Assembly: GCA_015501055.1 (NCBI GenBank)
Contig: JADNYV010000002.1
Span: 868,001-932,000, forward strand
DNA from: Mucidula mucida
Lineage: Eukaryota > Basidiomycota > Agaricomycetes > Agaricales > Physalacriaceae
Length of the DNA: 64,000 bases
Reading direction: 5' to 3'
The notes beneath the pieces were generated by a model. That model was given only the letters and a program-made list of their open reading frames with translations, made no database searches and was not told the DNA's origin. A program made the translations under genes and the position numbers. The first letter of the stretch is position 1, and every line of letters begins with the position of its first letter. Of this stretch, positions 1 to 15,526 are shown one piece after another.

Positions 1-216
1 TACTTTGCGCAAACGGATGACGATGTCAAGCTCGTTCCTCTTCCTGCCCTTCGTGGCATTGGACCTGGCAATCATTTCACGGATGAAGAAGCCCCGACTA
101 TGGAGATGCATAGGAAGGGCCGTGCAATGGCGTATGGTCAGACTCAGACGACAAAGAGCGAAGGCAATGTGGAGGAAGAGGTAATCAATGGAATCGTCGT
201 GAAGCATTACAACTGA
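1..216 (+). CDS. C-terminal fragment of an unidentified protein
   Basis: The window opens inside an open reading frame (frame 1) that runs 71 codons to a TGA at 214-216. The visible tail is hydrophilic, with an acidic TDDD patch near its start, a Lys/Arg-containing middle and an ending in KHYN. It has no membrane segment and no motif I can assign. The remainder of the gene lies upstream of the window. The pirin gene on the opposite strand ends at 374, so the two genes converge with about 160 bases between their stops. Function unknown. Confidence 0.6.
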   Translation, partial: YFAQTDDDVKLVPLPALRGIGPGNHFTDEEAPTMEMHRKGRAMAYGQTQTTKSEGNVEEEVINGIVVKHYN

Positions 217-373
217 GGCGAGTTGATGTGAGAGTAATTGATATGGACTTTGTACAGAGTAGTGGATTAAGTAGGAAATATGCCTCAATCATGACTGTTT
301 TACTTATGGAGCGCAAGGGGTAGAGAAGTCGTTGTACAAACGTTGAAACGATTTAATATAGAGGGAAGTACTA

Positions 374-1873
374 CTAAGCACGCCCGATTTCACTCTGCCA
401 AGTGTGGGCCTTCTCGAATCCATTCCTTCCAATTTGATCTACAAGGAGCGTGAGTGTCTGAACGTACATAGTGTGGATCAATGCTCACAGTCATTACAAA
501 CGGTCCATATTGGACGACAGATTGATCCTGCAGTTTTAAAAAATCAGCTTTTGGCCAAGTCTCCCGAGGCATTCCAACTTGCCAGAGGTTGTCCGGAGAC
601 CTGTGCATTGTGGATATAAGAACTAAAAGAGTGTGCGAACGGAGCTATACTTACAAGGATGAACTCTGTGTTGTCAGCACCGGCTTTGAGTGCCACACCG
701 GTTGAGTTCGGTTCGCTTGTCAGAGTTATGGTGTGGTAAGCTTCAGTGGGGGTACTATCGTCCCCAACGATAACAGAACCTTTCCAAACTGCCGAAAAGA
801 GATTGGCTATAAGCCCCAGATGTGGCTAAAAGCACTCATTGTACACAAAGGCCGTCCAGCCAGAAGCTACAAGAGTGTATTAAGCGCTGTCCTGTCGACG
901 TTGGGGATAGAATCTTACGCAGTTCTGGGAAGATCGCAGTCCCCGCCTTATCAAAAATGACGTGGAAGTACCAGCAGCCTCCCAGATGCCTCACAGGAGA
1001 CTCAACACCATATGTCTTGCCACGATAACTTTGATCCTGACTGGACCTCCTTCACCTTCAGGATATGCTGTTGGTATTCTGTGGAAGGCTTTATCAGAAT
1101 TATATCCAGCAAAGCCTTTTTCAGTACGCACTCAGATGGCCCTAATTCTTGATACGAGGGCTCCTGGGAGGGCTGTTACACACTATGAATAGACGCCATG
1201 TTACGACTTACGACCATCTTGAACTGTGCCAAGGAACAGAAGTCAGCGAGACGCCGCCGTATTATGAAAACACCAAACCTCTTTGGGCAGATCTATCCAA
1301 AGCTGGAGTCCTCGGGGATCAGGTGCGCCGTTGAGGTGTACAGGCATTTCTGCGTGCAGGATTCCTCGGCCCGCGACCATCCATTGAACACCTCCCGTTT
1401 CTACAACTCCACGGTCAGCGTATTAGACGCGTATGAAGCTTGGACTCTCACCCATTGTACCTTTGTGCCCTGCGGAATCTTCGTGCCGACTCGTTCTGCG
1501 TATAAACGATTAAAGTATTTATTTCGCGCAACTTGATTCGAACATACCCTTCAAGCATGTACGTGACGGTTGCTTGACCGCGGTGGGGATGGTCAGAAAA
1601 TCCCTACGAAGATTTTGAGTCAGGCTGCCTTGTGTATTGAGCGAATGGAAGACACACCGCGCCTTGCGAGACGTGAAAGTGATCAAGCATTAAGAAAGTG
1701 TCAAATTTCGAAGCGTCATAGACCCGATACTACGCCGAACCAGGGCCCCAGCACCCTGTTTAGAGTATGAGAAGGATAGGATACGAAGTCCCTTAAAATC
1801 AGACCTCTGCAGTTTCTACTGCTAGCACCTTCTTTGTGACATGTCGAGTGATAGAGGACAACGCGGCAGCCAT
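374..1873 (-). pseudogene. pirin-family cupin gene with several frame breaks
   Basis: Reading the minus strand from ATG 1871-1873 to TAG 374-376 gives a recognisable pirin (Fe-binding bicupin; in other organisms a transcription cofactor or quercetinase) spread over about ten short exons. Visible marks are KKVLAVE and LVRRSIG near the start, the metal-binding DHPHRG and GILHAEMP motifs (the two His of the first and the His and Glu of the second are present), then QLWIDLPKE, GWTAFVYN, VVQYGPFVM and the closing NGFEKAHTWQSEIG. The frame is interrupted at least three times: near 1697 and near 1022 one base is missing, and near 783 there is another slip. About a dozen codons usually found between GPFVM and NGFEKA are not visible. 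One intron (528-582) uses a GC-AG pair. This is either a decayed pirin copy or a good gene damaged by sequence error; other genes in the window carry similar single-base losses. Confidence 0.8.
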
Positions 1874-2180
1874 GGGAAGGTTGGTACGATCAAAGCTCAA
1901 GTTAGGGTAGACAAGGCAAGAGAGGGCAGTTATACACGAGAGGAGCAGAAAAGAGAATTTAAGCATGAACCATCTGAAGCAAGAGACGCTTAAATATTTA
2001 CATGGTCAGGTTTCAAATCAGCCAGTCATCTTCGTTCATATTGTAATGCTGCTGACGTACTGATCACGCGCTGAGAAAGTTCTTGCTCTTATGGTTAAGT
2101 GCTCGTAGAGCTGAATGTTCAACCATTGATACTTATGAAATACATTCAGATGCAGTAACATATTCCCACCTAGACGCCCT
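1874..2180. other. intergenic, nothing recognised
   Basis: This stretch separates the pirin start from the end of the next minus-strand gene. It is AT-rich with stops in all frames. It presumably holds the pirin promoter and the 3' end of the membrane-protein gene, but no specific site stands out. Confidence 0.5.
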
Positions 2181-3300
2181 TCAGACCGCGACACCGTAAT
2201 ACCGCACACTTTGCATTGTCAGCCGCCTTTCGCTTGGGGAAATCATGGAGACGTGTTGGGAGTGCCTGGAAGGAGAGGGTAACGATGGATATGGAACTGA
2301 CATTGTCGCCGTCATTCGCTTGCCGAATGCAGGAGTTGTAGGGAGAATGGATATACGTGAAGGCGCGTTTCTGAATTGAGCAGAACGCTGACTCCGTGGG
2401 TCACTGAAACGTCGATCTTGCGCGTAGCGGGACGCGATTGGCAACGGAGACGTTAATGGTAGCGGCGATGGCAAAGGAGGGGCCATGACTGGTAATATGG
2501 AGCCATGTTTTACGACGGTTGAAGTTGAAGCTTCGTCCGACGAGTCGGCTGGCATTCGAGCGCGCCGGTACACAAGCAAAGCTAGTCCAGCCGCATACAC
2601 GATCACTAGCACGCGTCAATAATTAGAAACATGAAGCAGTGGATGTCATACGTACACAGTGTGGAGACGATCCAACTGCCTGAAAGAACGTAGATGTTGA
2701 ACAGAATGCACTGCTCTTTGAGTTCTGCAAACCTTTGTTCAGCGGCTAGAAAAAGTATAACGTGGAACATACTTGGACACGACGACTGAAAGCGCCTGAA
2801 CCAATGAGTGAAGAGAGCACCAGTACCCAAATGTAGGACGAGAAGAAGTGATAGCCGAAGAGCATCAAGCCATGGTCGAAATTGTACGATTATTCTGGAT
2901 CGGACTCAGGAAACTGTATCGCAAAATTGATGGGCGAACTTACAGTACAGGAAGCATTATGATAGTAGTCGCATGAATCATAAGCATTACAACAACGAGT
3001 GAGTCTGGAGACGAGGTTGGATGGGGATGAAGGAGTGGCGCGAAATGCAACGAACGTTCAAATTTGGGCATGATGTCCCATTCTAGGAAGATCTGGACGC
3101 AGAGGATTACAATGCACAGCAAGCTGATGAAAGATATGAGAGCTGTGACAATTGCTATTAGAAGCGGAAGACACGGGGATACAGGACGACTCGCCAAATG
3201 CGATGGAGCGTGTACTTAGAAATACAGGTGAATATTGAGGTTGGGGCGTAACATTCGTGAGGGTTGCTTCAGAGGGTATCGATGAAGGTGGGCCAGCCAT
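2181..3300 (-). CDS. four-TM membrane protein with Ser/Pro-rich tail, unknown function
   Basis: Exons 3216-3300, 2944-3154, 2656-2894 and 2181-2605 splice at consistent phases into 319 residues. The N-terminus is short and polar. Four hydrophobic segments follow at roughly residues 30-55, 75-98, 104-125 and 165-190 (for example TALISFISLLCIVILC and VYAAGLALLVY). The last ~130 residues form a Ser/Pro/Arg-rich, probably cytosolic tail. Such four-TM proteins with a disordered tail are common in Agaricomycetes and mostly uncharacterised; I cannot place this one in a named family. It is divergent from argininosuccinate lyase, with 290 bases between the two start codons. Confidence 0.7.
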
Positions 3301-3590
3301 TTCGTCGTGGAGTCAAGAAGCAGAGAGGACACGGGCATGAGGAAGGTTTGTTCGGGTTCTTTGTCCCAGGCGGGACAATAGCAAACAATAGCTTCATTGT
3401 TCATTGTATGTACAACGTCACGATCATCCGGGGCGCCGCTAATGCCTCAACGGTCCCGTGAGAACCAGCTTTGAATACTACACGTACTAGCATTTTGGAG
3501 GAGTTGGTAGGAAGGAAGGGCGCGAACTTGAATTGCTACAGTGATCGCATCCAGTCAGGGTCGCGCACGAGTCATTTGCGCTTCACCACC

Positions 3591-5326
<1,736 letters not shown>

Positions 5327-5620
5327 ATAGGCTAAGATAGTCCGTGTTTAGAATAGAGAACAGCATTGCAAAGTCCTTCAGGCATGCTGACACAAACCGA
5401 ATGGCCAATACTGTGGGATGTGCGGCTTTGTGCTTGTTTACATTCCTCAGCGTATCGCCATCACGCTCAGCTCCAAACGACGACCTTCCCTTAAAATATT
5501 GTTGTCTTGGTTTCTACCTGGAGGCGGGCTTTCCTACTTTGTTGATTCTTCACCTGTCTTGTTTGGTCTCCTAACACACCCATCCTTGTCTCGTACCACC
5601 ATCACATATATTTCATCGTC

Positions 5621-7023
5621 ATGGCTGCCAGAGACCGTCTCGCCGCGATGAGGGTGAGCAGTATTTGTTGCCATATTCAATTAATGTGCTAAGGCGACGT
5701 TGAAGGCGCAACAGCAGGGTGTGGCAACAAGTATGTCTAGCTTTTTTTTCGCGGCTAGGTGGACTTAGACGCCTTTCAGCAACTCCTATCCCACACAGCA
5801 GTCTTATGGAGGAGGAGGAGGAGGGGCCGGATATCAACGGCAACAAAATCCTTATGCCCAGCAGGACGACAAGTCGTATGAGATGGCGGATGTGAGCACA
5901 ACACAACTCACTGCGCCAGCAGGAGGAGACAGCATGTCGGCGTTTTACAGCGAGGTGCGTTCCTTTCTATTTACTACATCCTAATGCTAACAATTGCATA
6001 GATATCTTCTCTTCAAGATAGTTTACGGACGTTCAACGACAATGTTGCTCGCATCGGCGACTTGCACTCCCGTTCACTGAATAACATGGACGATGCCGCG
6101 GCCCAGCGTAATGCAGCGCACCTGGATGAACTCGTAGAAGACACAAGCGCCCTTAGCGCTACCTTGAAGCGGCGTATTAAGGCGTTGGAGCGGCAGGGTG
6201 GCCCTGGACGGGACGGACAGATTCGAAAGCAACAGGTCAGTTGTTAGCCAATTCTGCACGAACTGGCTTCCAATCCGTCGTAGACTGCACTGGTCAAGTC
6301 CAAGTTTGTAGAGGCCATCCAGAGCTACCAAACTGTGGAGCAGCAGTACCGCACAAAGTACAAGCAGCGAATGGAGCGTCAGTTCAAGATAGGTACGTTA
6401 TTATCATTATGTTCATTATGAAACACTCATTGCTTGTAGTGAAACCCGACGCAAGTCCAGAAGAAGTACGAGCGGTTGTCAACGACGAGAATGGTGGACA
6501 GATATTCAGTCAAGCAGTAAGGATTTTCGGTCTTTACTTTGATGGCCGATGCTCACAGTACCACCTAGCTGCTTAGCTCCAACCGCTATGGCGAGTCGCG
6601 CGCCGCCTACCGGGAAGTCCAAGAGCGTCACGCAGACATCAAACGTATTGAAAAGACGCTTGGTGAATTGGCACAGCTCTTCAACGACGTGCGTGTCGTG
6701 GAATATCGTGACTGCGTGATGCTAATGCGCAACTGTAGATGAGTGTTCTCGTCGAGCAACAGGATGAGACCATCAACGCTATTGAAACACAAGCCGCTAC
6801 GGTCGAGCGGGACACTGAAGCCGGGTAAGTCGCTGTTTGTCGTTCAATATCGCCTTTTTGATTATGGCAACACAGTCTTGGATACACTGAAAAGGCCGTC
6901 GTGTCAGCGCGCGCTGCACGGAAAAAGCGATGGATCTGCTTCTTCATCACGCTTATTATCCTTATCATTGTCGGTGTCGTGGTTGGTGTTGTCGTGAAGC
7001 AGCAGGTGGATAAAACAAAGTAA
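5621..7023 (+). CDS. SSO1: plasma-membrane syntaxin (t-SNARE), Sso1/2 type
   Basis: Nine exons (5621-5653, 5694-5734, 5780-5954, 6002-6235, 6284-6392, 6440-6516, 6569-6688, 6739-6824, 6876-7023) sum to 340 residues. It should mediate fusion of secretory vesicles with the plasma membrane. A Gly/Gln/Tyr-rich N-terminus (encoded by a GGA repeat near 5810-5824) precedes the Habc helices (SLNNMDDAAAQRN and on). A SNARE motif follows with the central glutamine in LVEQQDETINAIE, and the protein ends in a C-terminal TM anchor (CFFITLIILIIVGVVVG). Two splice sites needed care. Exon 2 must use the weak donor GTCTAG at 5735 rather than the better-looking GTATGT four bases earlier, and exon 7 uses the first of two nearby acceptors. 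The other choices break the frame. Confidence 0.93.
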
Positions 7024-7469
7024 GGTTCCCGCTTCACTTGATTATTTATGACCAGGTATATATTGGCTTGACTGCTTCACATACATACCGGACTTTCTAC
7101 TCGTTACGCTCGCTTTTCTTGGTTTATTTAGTTCCTCTATTTCTCCAGATTGACTACACTACATGTCATTTTGCACTGGTAATGTCATTGGACCGTGGAC
7201 GCCGTATACCCAAAAACTTGCGTGGCGGTTTAAGTGTGTGTGGATGGTATGAACGGTGGTATCGGTTAAATCTGCAACAAGCGTATCCTCAAGATCGTTC
7301 GTTACAGGCAGGAGGCAATAATTATTCTATACAGACAGCAACAAGCAACATCGATGATGAAATATTAAAGGTATGATAGTCCGTGTACGAGTAGAGGTTA
7401 GAAGATGGAAAGTGTACAGTTCCGGACAAGAGCGTAATATGGTGGGGAGGTGGGAGTGATTGTGGCGTC
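7024..7469. other. intergenic between convergent genes
   Basis: This stretch holds the 3' flanks of the syntaxin gene (+) and the AN1 zinc-finger gene (-). It is AT-rich with scattered short ORFs that show no family motif. No structured RNA or repeat was noticed. Confidence 0.5.
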
Positions 7470-7767
7470 CTAGGCCGTGGCCATCTTGGATGCGACGGTG
7501 CGTTCGCTTTCCAACCGCTCCTTGTTCTTCTTGAACGCTTCCTGGCGGCAGTCTTCCAAATTGTTACAGCTATGGTGCTCGGGTAGACGATGCTGGATAA
7601 GGAGACGAGTCGTTAATCAGGCAACCCTGCGTAAAGCAGGGAAATAGACTCACCGTTGAGCAGAACTGAGTTGAGCAGTGCGGGCAAGTGCCTACAAGAC
7701 GAAGCGCAGCAGAACTGCACTGCGAGGTGGTACCGGCTTGGAACTGGCAGCGTTTCTTGGCGGGCAT
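7470..7767 (-). CDS. small AN1-type zinc-finger protein
   Basis: Two exons (7654-7767 and 7470-7592) encode 78 residues. After MPAKKRCQF come the spaced cysteines of an AN1 finger: TSQC, GTCPHC, QFCSTHRLPEHHSC and LEDC. The HRLPEHHSC core, where His and Cys ligands alternate, is diagnostic. The C-terminus is a charged helix (KKNKERLESERTV). AN1 proteins of this size in fungi (Tmc1-like) bind ubiquitin/Cdc48 machinery under protein-folding stress; that role is inferred from family only. The intron lies inside the zinc finger between CST and HRL. Confidence 0.88.
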
Positions 7768-9027
7768 GTCGTGTGCTCAAAATAAGCGGTTGGGCTGCAG
7801 AACAGTAGATCAGTGATAGGCGAACAATGTCGAAAGATATGAAGGACGTACATGAAGGTAGGCTTGGGAGGGAGTAGGCTTGGGAGGTAGGACTGGGAGG
7901 CTGAATGGGGTGGGTGTAGTGAAGGGCGTGCAGTGCGAGAGGCGTCCTCTTATATGAGTGTACGCGTCACCTCTTGATCAGACTTCTTCTCCACGTGGAG
8001 CACAGCCATGTTCCTAGACCTTGCACCTCGTTCGAACTCTGTGGACCTGCAACCTATTGATGATGGACAATAGCTCTATTATTCTTATTTTTTCTCAAAA
8101 ATTGAATGCCCAACGACTGGATGTCGAGCCACGCATTCCGAACGTGTTCCCCAGGTGGTCCACGTTCGGCCGTTTCGGATTATTCCATCCGACGACCTCC
8201 GACGACGGATCTGCCGCTCCGTAGCAATCGAATTTGTCGATCATTGTGATTCTCGACTGCTCCTCCCACGGCAGGCTTGGGGGAGGGGTGAAAGGTATCT
8301 TAGTTGGGCACATCGTATGGTCCGGTCAGCGTTCAGTACGCATAAACGCCGTTAACGGTTCCCCGTTTGGAATCGACCTCATCAGCAAGCTCCTTCAACC
8401 TGAGTTCATTTTGGACTAGCCACGGTATAGGGTGAGTTCTGCCCTCTGCGACCGTCGTCCATCATGCGACAGTAACCTGACCCTCAAAGATATAAATGCT
8501 TGATGACTGATCATCGCCGTTCGCATAACTTCTATCACACACGTCGAATCGCAACGCAAGGCGGAGATAGTCTCGATTCTTAAACGATCAACCAGGAGAA
8601 CGACTCCACCTCGGTGTGTTGGGCAAGTTCTGGCGGACCTGGTGGAGGGCTCAATGGCATGATTCCACAAAGGAGTGACTTGTCAGTGAGCTTTGAAGGA
8701 GGTTGGATGTTGCGGCACCTTTTCGAGGATCATTACTAGTACTTCAGAGTGTACACTTGTAAGGACGGCATTTGAGCGGGATTATGGGGCGCCATACCTC
8801 CGTGGCCCGCTTTACGTAAACCTATAAAGTCTCGACCACCTAGGAGTTAACCATCTATAACACCAGTAACAGCTGGCGGCAACAAGGTCAGTGAGCGCAA
8901 CAATCGGCGTGAATATCGAGCAAGTCGCTGATTACCGGCCAATCACATGCAGCGCTGTCGGTCAAAACTTCGGCATCCTATCGTACGCGCTCTAATTTAC
9001 ATCCAGTTGACGCCCCCATTGACATCC
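7768..9027. other. 1.26 kb divergent intergenic region
   Basis: This stretch separates the AN1 gene (-) from aspartate aminotransferase (+). Near 7858-7920 is a G-rich purine tract containing an imperfect direct repeat of TAGGCTTGGGAGG. It could be a promoter element of the zinc-finger gene, but that is a guess. The rest has only short ORFs with no recognisable domain. I see no transposon or RNA gene. Confidence 0.5.
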
Positions 9028-10678
<1,651 letters not shown>

Positions 10679-11227
10679 GATACGTGTTGCAATGAACTGT
10701 GAAATGAAGTGTAAATATATACGCGTTTTGACTAGATGAACGGACTAGTACTGGACCACTATGGACAGGGTGCGCGTAATGGCGACAAGGCACCAACGAC
10801 GTCATAGGCTATTGCATCATCTGATGAACTGTTTTGAGTTGGAACCTTGTTCCTTTCGCCGACTCTGTTTGCTCTGTCACACAGGATATACGACTTTAAT
10901 ACGCCCCCGAAAGAAACGGGCTTGCTGGAAGCACCGACACCGACCGCGCGCCCGACGACGGCGACGACGACGTTCTTTGCCTTGAACTACCACTGGCCCC
11001 ACCTTGCTCCAGCCCGGAACGAGGCAATACTCGAGGGTCCTTTGCGCTTACTACATTTCTAAACTTGAATGTGCTTCCACGCCGTTGTGCACGCAGAGAA
11101 AGGGCTGTCTAATTACACTCGCTCGTGCATGCTGCGCTTACCCTACCCAATTGTACAAAAGTCTCTCGCCTGCACGGACTGATTACCCAGTTCGTCCCTT
11201 TTCTTTCCTCCGGGGCGCCCTCTCACC
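10679..11227. other. intergenic, probable promoter and 5' UTR of the next gene
   Basis: This stretch lies between two plus-strand genes. The distal half is pyrimidine-rich (CTTTTCTTTCCTCC just before the ATG at 11228), a common fungal promoter and leader feature. No further element recognised. Confidence 0.45.
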
Positions 11228-14200
11228 ATGGGTCTCATAGTGTCCCTTTTTGAGAGTCATTTTGTCGACTCTTCCTCCGAATCTACTAGCAGAGCAACAG
11301 AAGCCGACGGCGTTAAGCCCGCCATGACCACCATGCCCCGAAATCCACCCACTTACATTGCCATCCCCTCGCCCTACTTTGCCGCCATGTCCATCACGCC
11401 GTCCCCTTCTCACCGTCTCGAGGACCCATTCGCGAGTCCGATGCTTTCTCCGCCTCTGACTTTCTACACGGCTCCTTCATCCCCCATTCCATCTCCAATG
11501 AACGAGGACGCGCTTTTCTTACAGATAACTTCGATGGATGTGCAGTCCCCTACAATGACATCCCCAGTCACGCATACCTCTATTCAATTTTCCCTCCCAT
11601 CGCCACAACATTATCAGTCTATGGCTTCATTTCCCATCTCCCCAGCTGTCGCGAACCCTCGCGCTCCACCAAGTCCGCAGGATATTAATCAGCTAGTACA
11701 ATCGCCTTCTTCAGACACTGATGACGCATTTCCGTCCTCGACGTTGTTGATTTGGCGCTGGATGAAGATGAAAACATGGAAAGCCTTAACCCTCTTGAAA
11801 AGATTTACTTGTTCTCCATCAGCAAAGCGACGTATCATCGCATTTTCATCTGCCAGGACTTGCCCAATTTACTAGATTTACTCTCGCCGCAAGAGGCCGT
11901 GGAATATGTTCTACCTCTCCTCAATGTGCTCTCCCGCGATCAAGGCAAGCCCTCTCACAATGTCCGCTGATCTAACAATCATGCTCTCTCCAGATGAAGC
12001 CGTTAGGGAAGCCCTGACATCGGGACTTTGCTCGGTAATCTGGTGGTTTTTGACGGTGCGCATTATCTCATTCATGAAGCATTCATCTCTCATCCGCCTG
12101 ATAGCACTGTCAAATGACGGAAGAGGACACGGAGTCGTCTGATCCTCCAATGTCACATCCAGCCATCTCTGTGGACGTGTTCACACCTATCCTTGGTCGA
12201 CTCCTCTTGAGTCCAAACCACGCAGTTTCGGGGTCTGCAAAATCCGTTGTTGTGGACCTTCTTAAGCACATTCGCAAGGCAGACCGTGCGGAGAAAAGGT
12301 GTGGGACCGACATTAACTTGCCCTTGGCCGAGGATCCGATAACGCATGACCTCACTGGAGCCTCTATGTTGCAGGAAGCGCAACTTGAGGCACCTTTTTC
12401 GGTTGGTCTTTTCGACAAAGAAAAGAGAAGCTCCTTCGAACACGAAATACTTGGGAGCCTTATTATTGGCTTGGAACACTTGGCTGACACCGAAGTTGGA
12501 TTGTTTGAGGATTGCGAATGTACTAATGATGACGAAGATCAACTTCGGCGCGAGGGGGTCCAGGAATGGAGAGAGGCGATCAAGATTGCCGATGACGAGG
12601 CTATGGAGAGTCCTGTGAAGGCCTTGCCATCAAGCCCTCCCCAGAAGTCGGTTAATATCAATCCCTACTTTCCGGTCCTGTTGGAGGATGTTCGCCCAGC
12701 ATACTCGCCAACGGCAACGTCGAGCAACGCATCGTCGACCACTGCATCCACCCCAAGCTCGACAGGAAGTGCGCTATTTTCGTCTTCGTCCGCTTCGCCT
12801 GATGGTAATACATTATTTGCCGCCGTGGAGAATCCTGTTCCTGTATTGGCATCTCAGCCATCTCGTTTACCGCTTCCGTCGCATACTGTTCATTCGGTCC
12901 GACCAGCCTCACCATCCTACATCTCGTTTTCTGCATCCCCGAAATCATCTCCTCGGCATCAGATAACCGACCCATTTTCTGTGCTTCCCGCCGCTTTTTT
13001 GCAGCGTTCTTCGTCACCCGCCAACCAGTATTCATGGTCATCTAGTCCGCAGGCGTCACCGTTGGCTGTCGGTGTATCACACAGCCTGCAACATGACGAG
13101 GCCGTCCATACCACTGACACAACACCAGTCGAGCAGGAGCAGGATACTCAAGAGGTGGAAGAGCAAGCAGCTGTAAAACGTATGGCTTCTATCAGCCTGA
13201 TGGCCATTGTAACATCTCAAGGTCAGTAGTCTCCATGTCGTTGTCCGTCTCTGTACCAATCACTTCTCCAGGCTGTATAGAACCGTCGTCTCAAATTACG
13301 TTCATTCAACCAATAGAGCGATTCTCTGCTGATCCTGTACCTTGGGTTCGGCGCGAGTCGAGTTTCGCGATTAGTGCACTGGCCAAGACCGTACCGGATG
13401 AATTGGTTCATATGTCTCTAGTAAGTCGTTAATGCCATATTGTTTTTAAACCTGACACGGCGCTAGCTTCCTCTTCTGGAAAATTTAATGGGTGATTCAG
13501 TTCCTCACGTCCGACACTCCTCTCTCTTCGCTCTACCTAGCGTACTTGCCCGCCTTCCGCTCAAGCAAAGGCAAACATTTGCGCTGCACGCTGTCAATAT
13601 GTTGGCGATGGATCCTTCTGACGACGTTCGAAGCGGTCTCCTCGACTCTTTGGGAGAGATCGTATACACCTTCTACTCGGAGGATGGGTCCAACGATACT
13701 GGACCTCCGGAAGAGCTAATCTGGATGTTCATCGGTAGACAACCTGATCTACGGAGCCAACAGCCCTTTGATCGTGATAAAATCGACAAGCTTTCTTCGT
13801 TCTATCAGGATCGGGCTCGCCCTCTGATATGCGCGTTCAACTTTCCAGCAGTGTCAAAGGCCCTAGGCCCATCCAAGTGGGACTCTACGTTGCGGGATAT
13901 GTACCTCAGGTTGGCAAATAATCCTGCCTTTGGTGTCCGTCGAACGCTGGCGGCCTCTGTAGGTGAATTGGCGAGAATTCTGGGTCCTGAAAAGGCCGAA
14001 CGAGATCTGATGGGTGTGTGGCGCGATGCTCTCAACGGACAAGACGACGAGATTCGCACAAAGACCGTGGATTGCTTGGGGGCGCTATTTGGTGCTTTGG
14101 GGCCTACGGGAAGGCGGGAAGTGTTGGAGATGGTGTTGGAGGTATGGACGGCAAACCGATGGAAAGGTTGGAGAGAAAGAGAAACGATTGCACTCACGTT

Positions 14201-14996
14201 TATGACAATCATCGAGGCTATTCAAGGCAGCACTGGAATGGACGTCACAGGGCATGTGACAGCTCTCTGTGGTCTTGTGATTCAAGCACTTCTGGACCAT
14301 GTCAGTGCTATACGTGAAGCAGCTCTCAATTGTGTCAGTACGCTCTTCTTATGATTGGTTCAACACTGACCCATCATTGCAGCTACCGCGCTTGTGGTCT
14401 GTAATTCAACATCAACCGTCCAATCTGGACAGATTTAGATTAGATATCCAATCTTTCTCCCAATCCGACGCTTCTCGCCAGCGAATGACGTATGTTCACA
14501 TTCTCATGAATAGTTGTTGAAACTGATCTTTGGGAAGTTATGTTGCTTGTCTCCAGGTTCTTCTGCTTCCTCCCGGCAACGGACAAGCCCTGGTGTCTTT
14601 GGCTGATGAACTGTCGAGGCCTTTGCGGAGTTTAGCTCGTGACTCTATAATCGGCGTTAGGATCGGTGTTGCGAGACTGTTGGGCCATCTTTATGGTCAG
14701 TATCGTCTACACATTAGATGGATGATCTGACTGACGTGCGAAATCTTTAAGCGGATCAATCACTTAGGATTGAGAACTCGACTCGCCTCATTGAACTGGT
14801 GATATCGTTCTCACAGGAAACTTCGCGTGAGGTCATGTTATACGTTCCTGAACTCTCGAATGCGTTGATTAGTTCGAGTCATGGGAGTACCTCATGTTCT
14901 ACACGGCCGGGACAAGAGTTTGTTAGGCAGTCCGCGATCTTTTCGAGGCCACCGCTTTGCTCTATCGGCGAGAAGTGTCCTACTGAACCGCGGTGA
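11228..14996 (+). CDS. protein phosphatase 4 regulatory subunit 1-like HEAT-repeat protein
   Basis: Nine exons (11228-11944, 11994-12055, 12105-13221, 13272-13420, 13467-14333, 14383-14489, 14538-14695, 14752-14996, with one base restored near 11727 inside the first) give about 1,140 residues. A Ser/Pro-rich, disordered N-terminus of ~165 residues leads into PLEKIYLFSISK and AVEYVLPLLNVLSRDQ. HEAT repeats follow: PVPWVRRESSFAISALAKTV, VPHVRHSSLFALPSVLARL, DVRSGLLDSLGEI, FGVRRTLAASVGELARILG and IIGVRIGVARLLGHLYG. These match PPP4R1-type regulators of PP4. A Ser/Pro-rich insert (about residues 430-630) interrupts the HEAT blocks. The first intron (11945-11993) is GC-AG. The C-terminal ~60 residues are poorly conserved and may be affected by another indel. 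Confidence 0.85.
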
Positions 14997-15526
14997 AACG
15001 CCACATTGCGAAATTGCGACGACCTCGGGATGTTCTCGACGTATGCCGAACGACATCAAACCACGCGCATTGCTGTCATCATCCGTCTTCTTAGCAGCAA
15101 TGACTTGATGAATCATCCGGCTTTCTCCATCAGACGACACAGATCTTTGTGCCACGAAACTCTTTAGACTGACTGTACATTCTATACACATCTAGTAATC
15201 AATATCGCTTAAATCTATTATGTTACTCTATTCCGCTTGGAATTGGGGGCAAGGTTGGAGGTTTGAGTGGGTCTTAGTGATTCGCAGGCTAGCCCGCAGT
15301 CGGCGCTCAGCGCTCAGTGCTAAGGCAAGTGAAGCTGATGCGTTACGTTTCGCTGAGTTTAAACTGCCGAATCGTCTCGGAGTTGGGGTTCCCGTTCGGC
15401 CAAGGTTCGGCGGCAGTTCCTCACGGGTTCCTTATATCTCCTGAGGACTGGAGTTGACCTTCTTCCCTCTCTGAGGTGTTCAGATACATAGCACCGCGAG
15501 CGGTGTCCCCTTCCCTTCCTTGCAGA
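14997..15526. other. intergenic, nothing recognised
   Basis: This stretch follows the PP4R1-like stop and precedes the first MARVEL gene on the same strand. It has short ORFs only. The last 60 bases before the ATG at 15527 are C/T-rich. Confidence 0.45.

Noticed and set aside
5735..5779. apparent frameshift between syntaxin exons 2 and 3
   Set aside because: Using the weak GTCTAG donor at 5735 instead of GTATGT at 5731 restores the frame fully, so no sequence error is needed.
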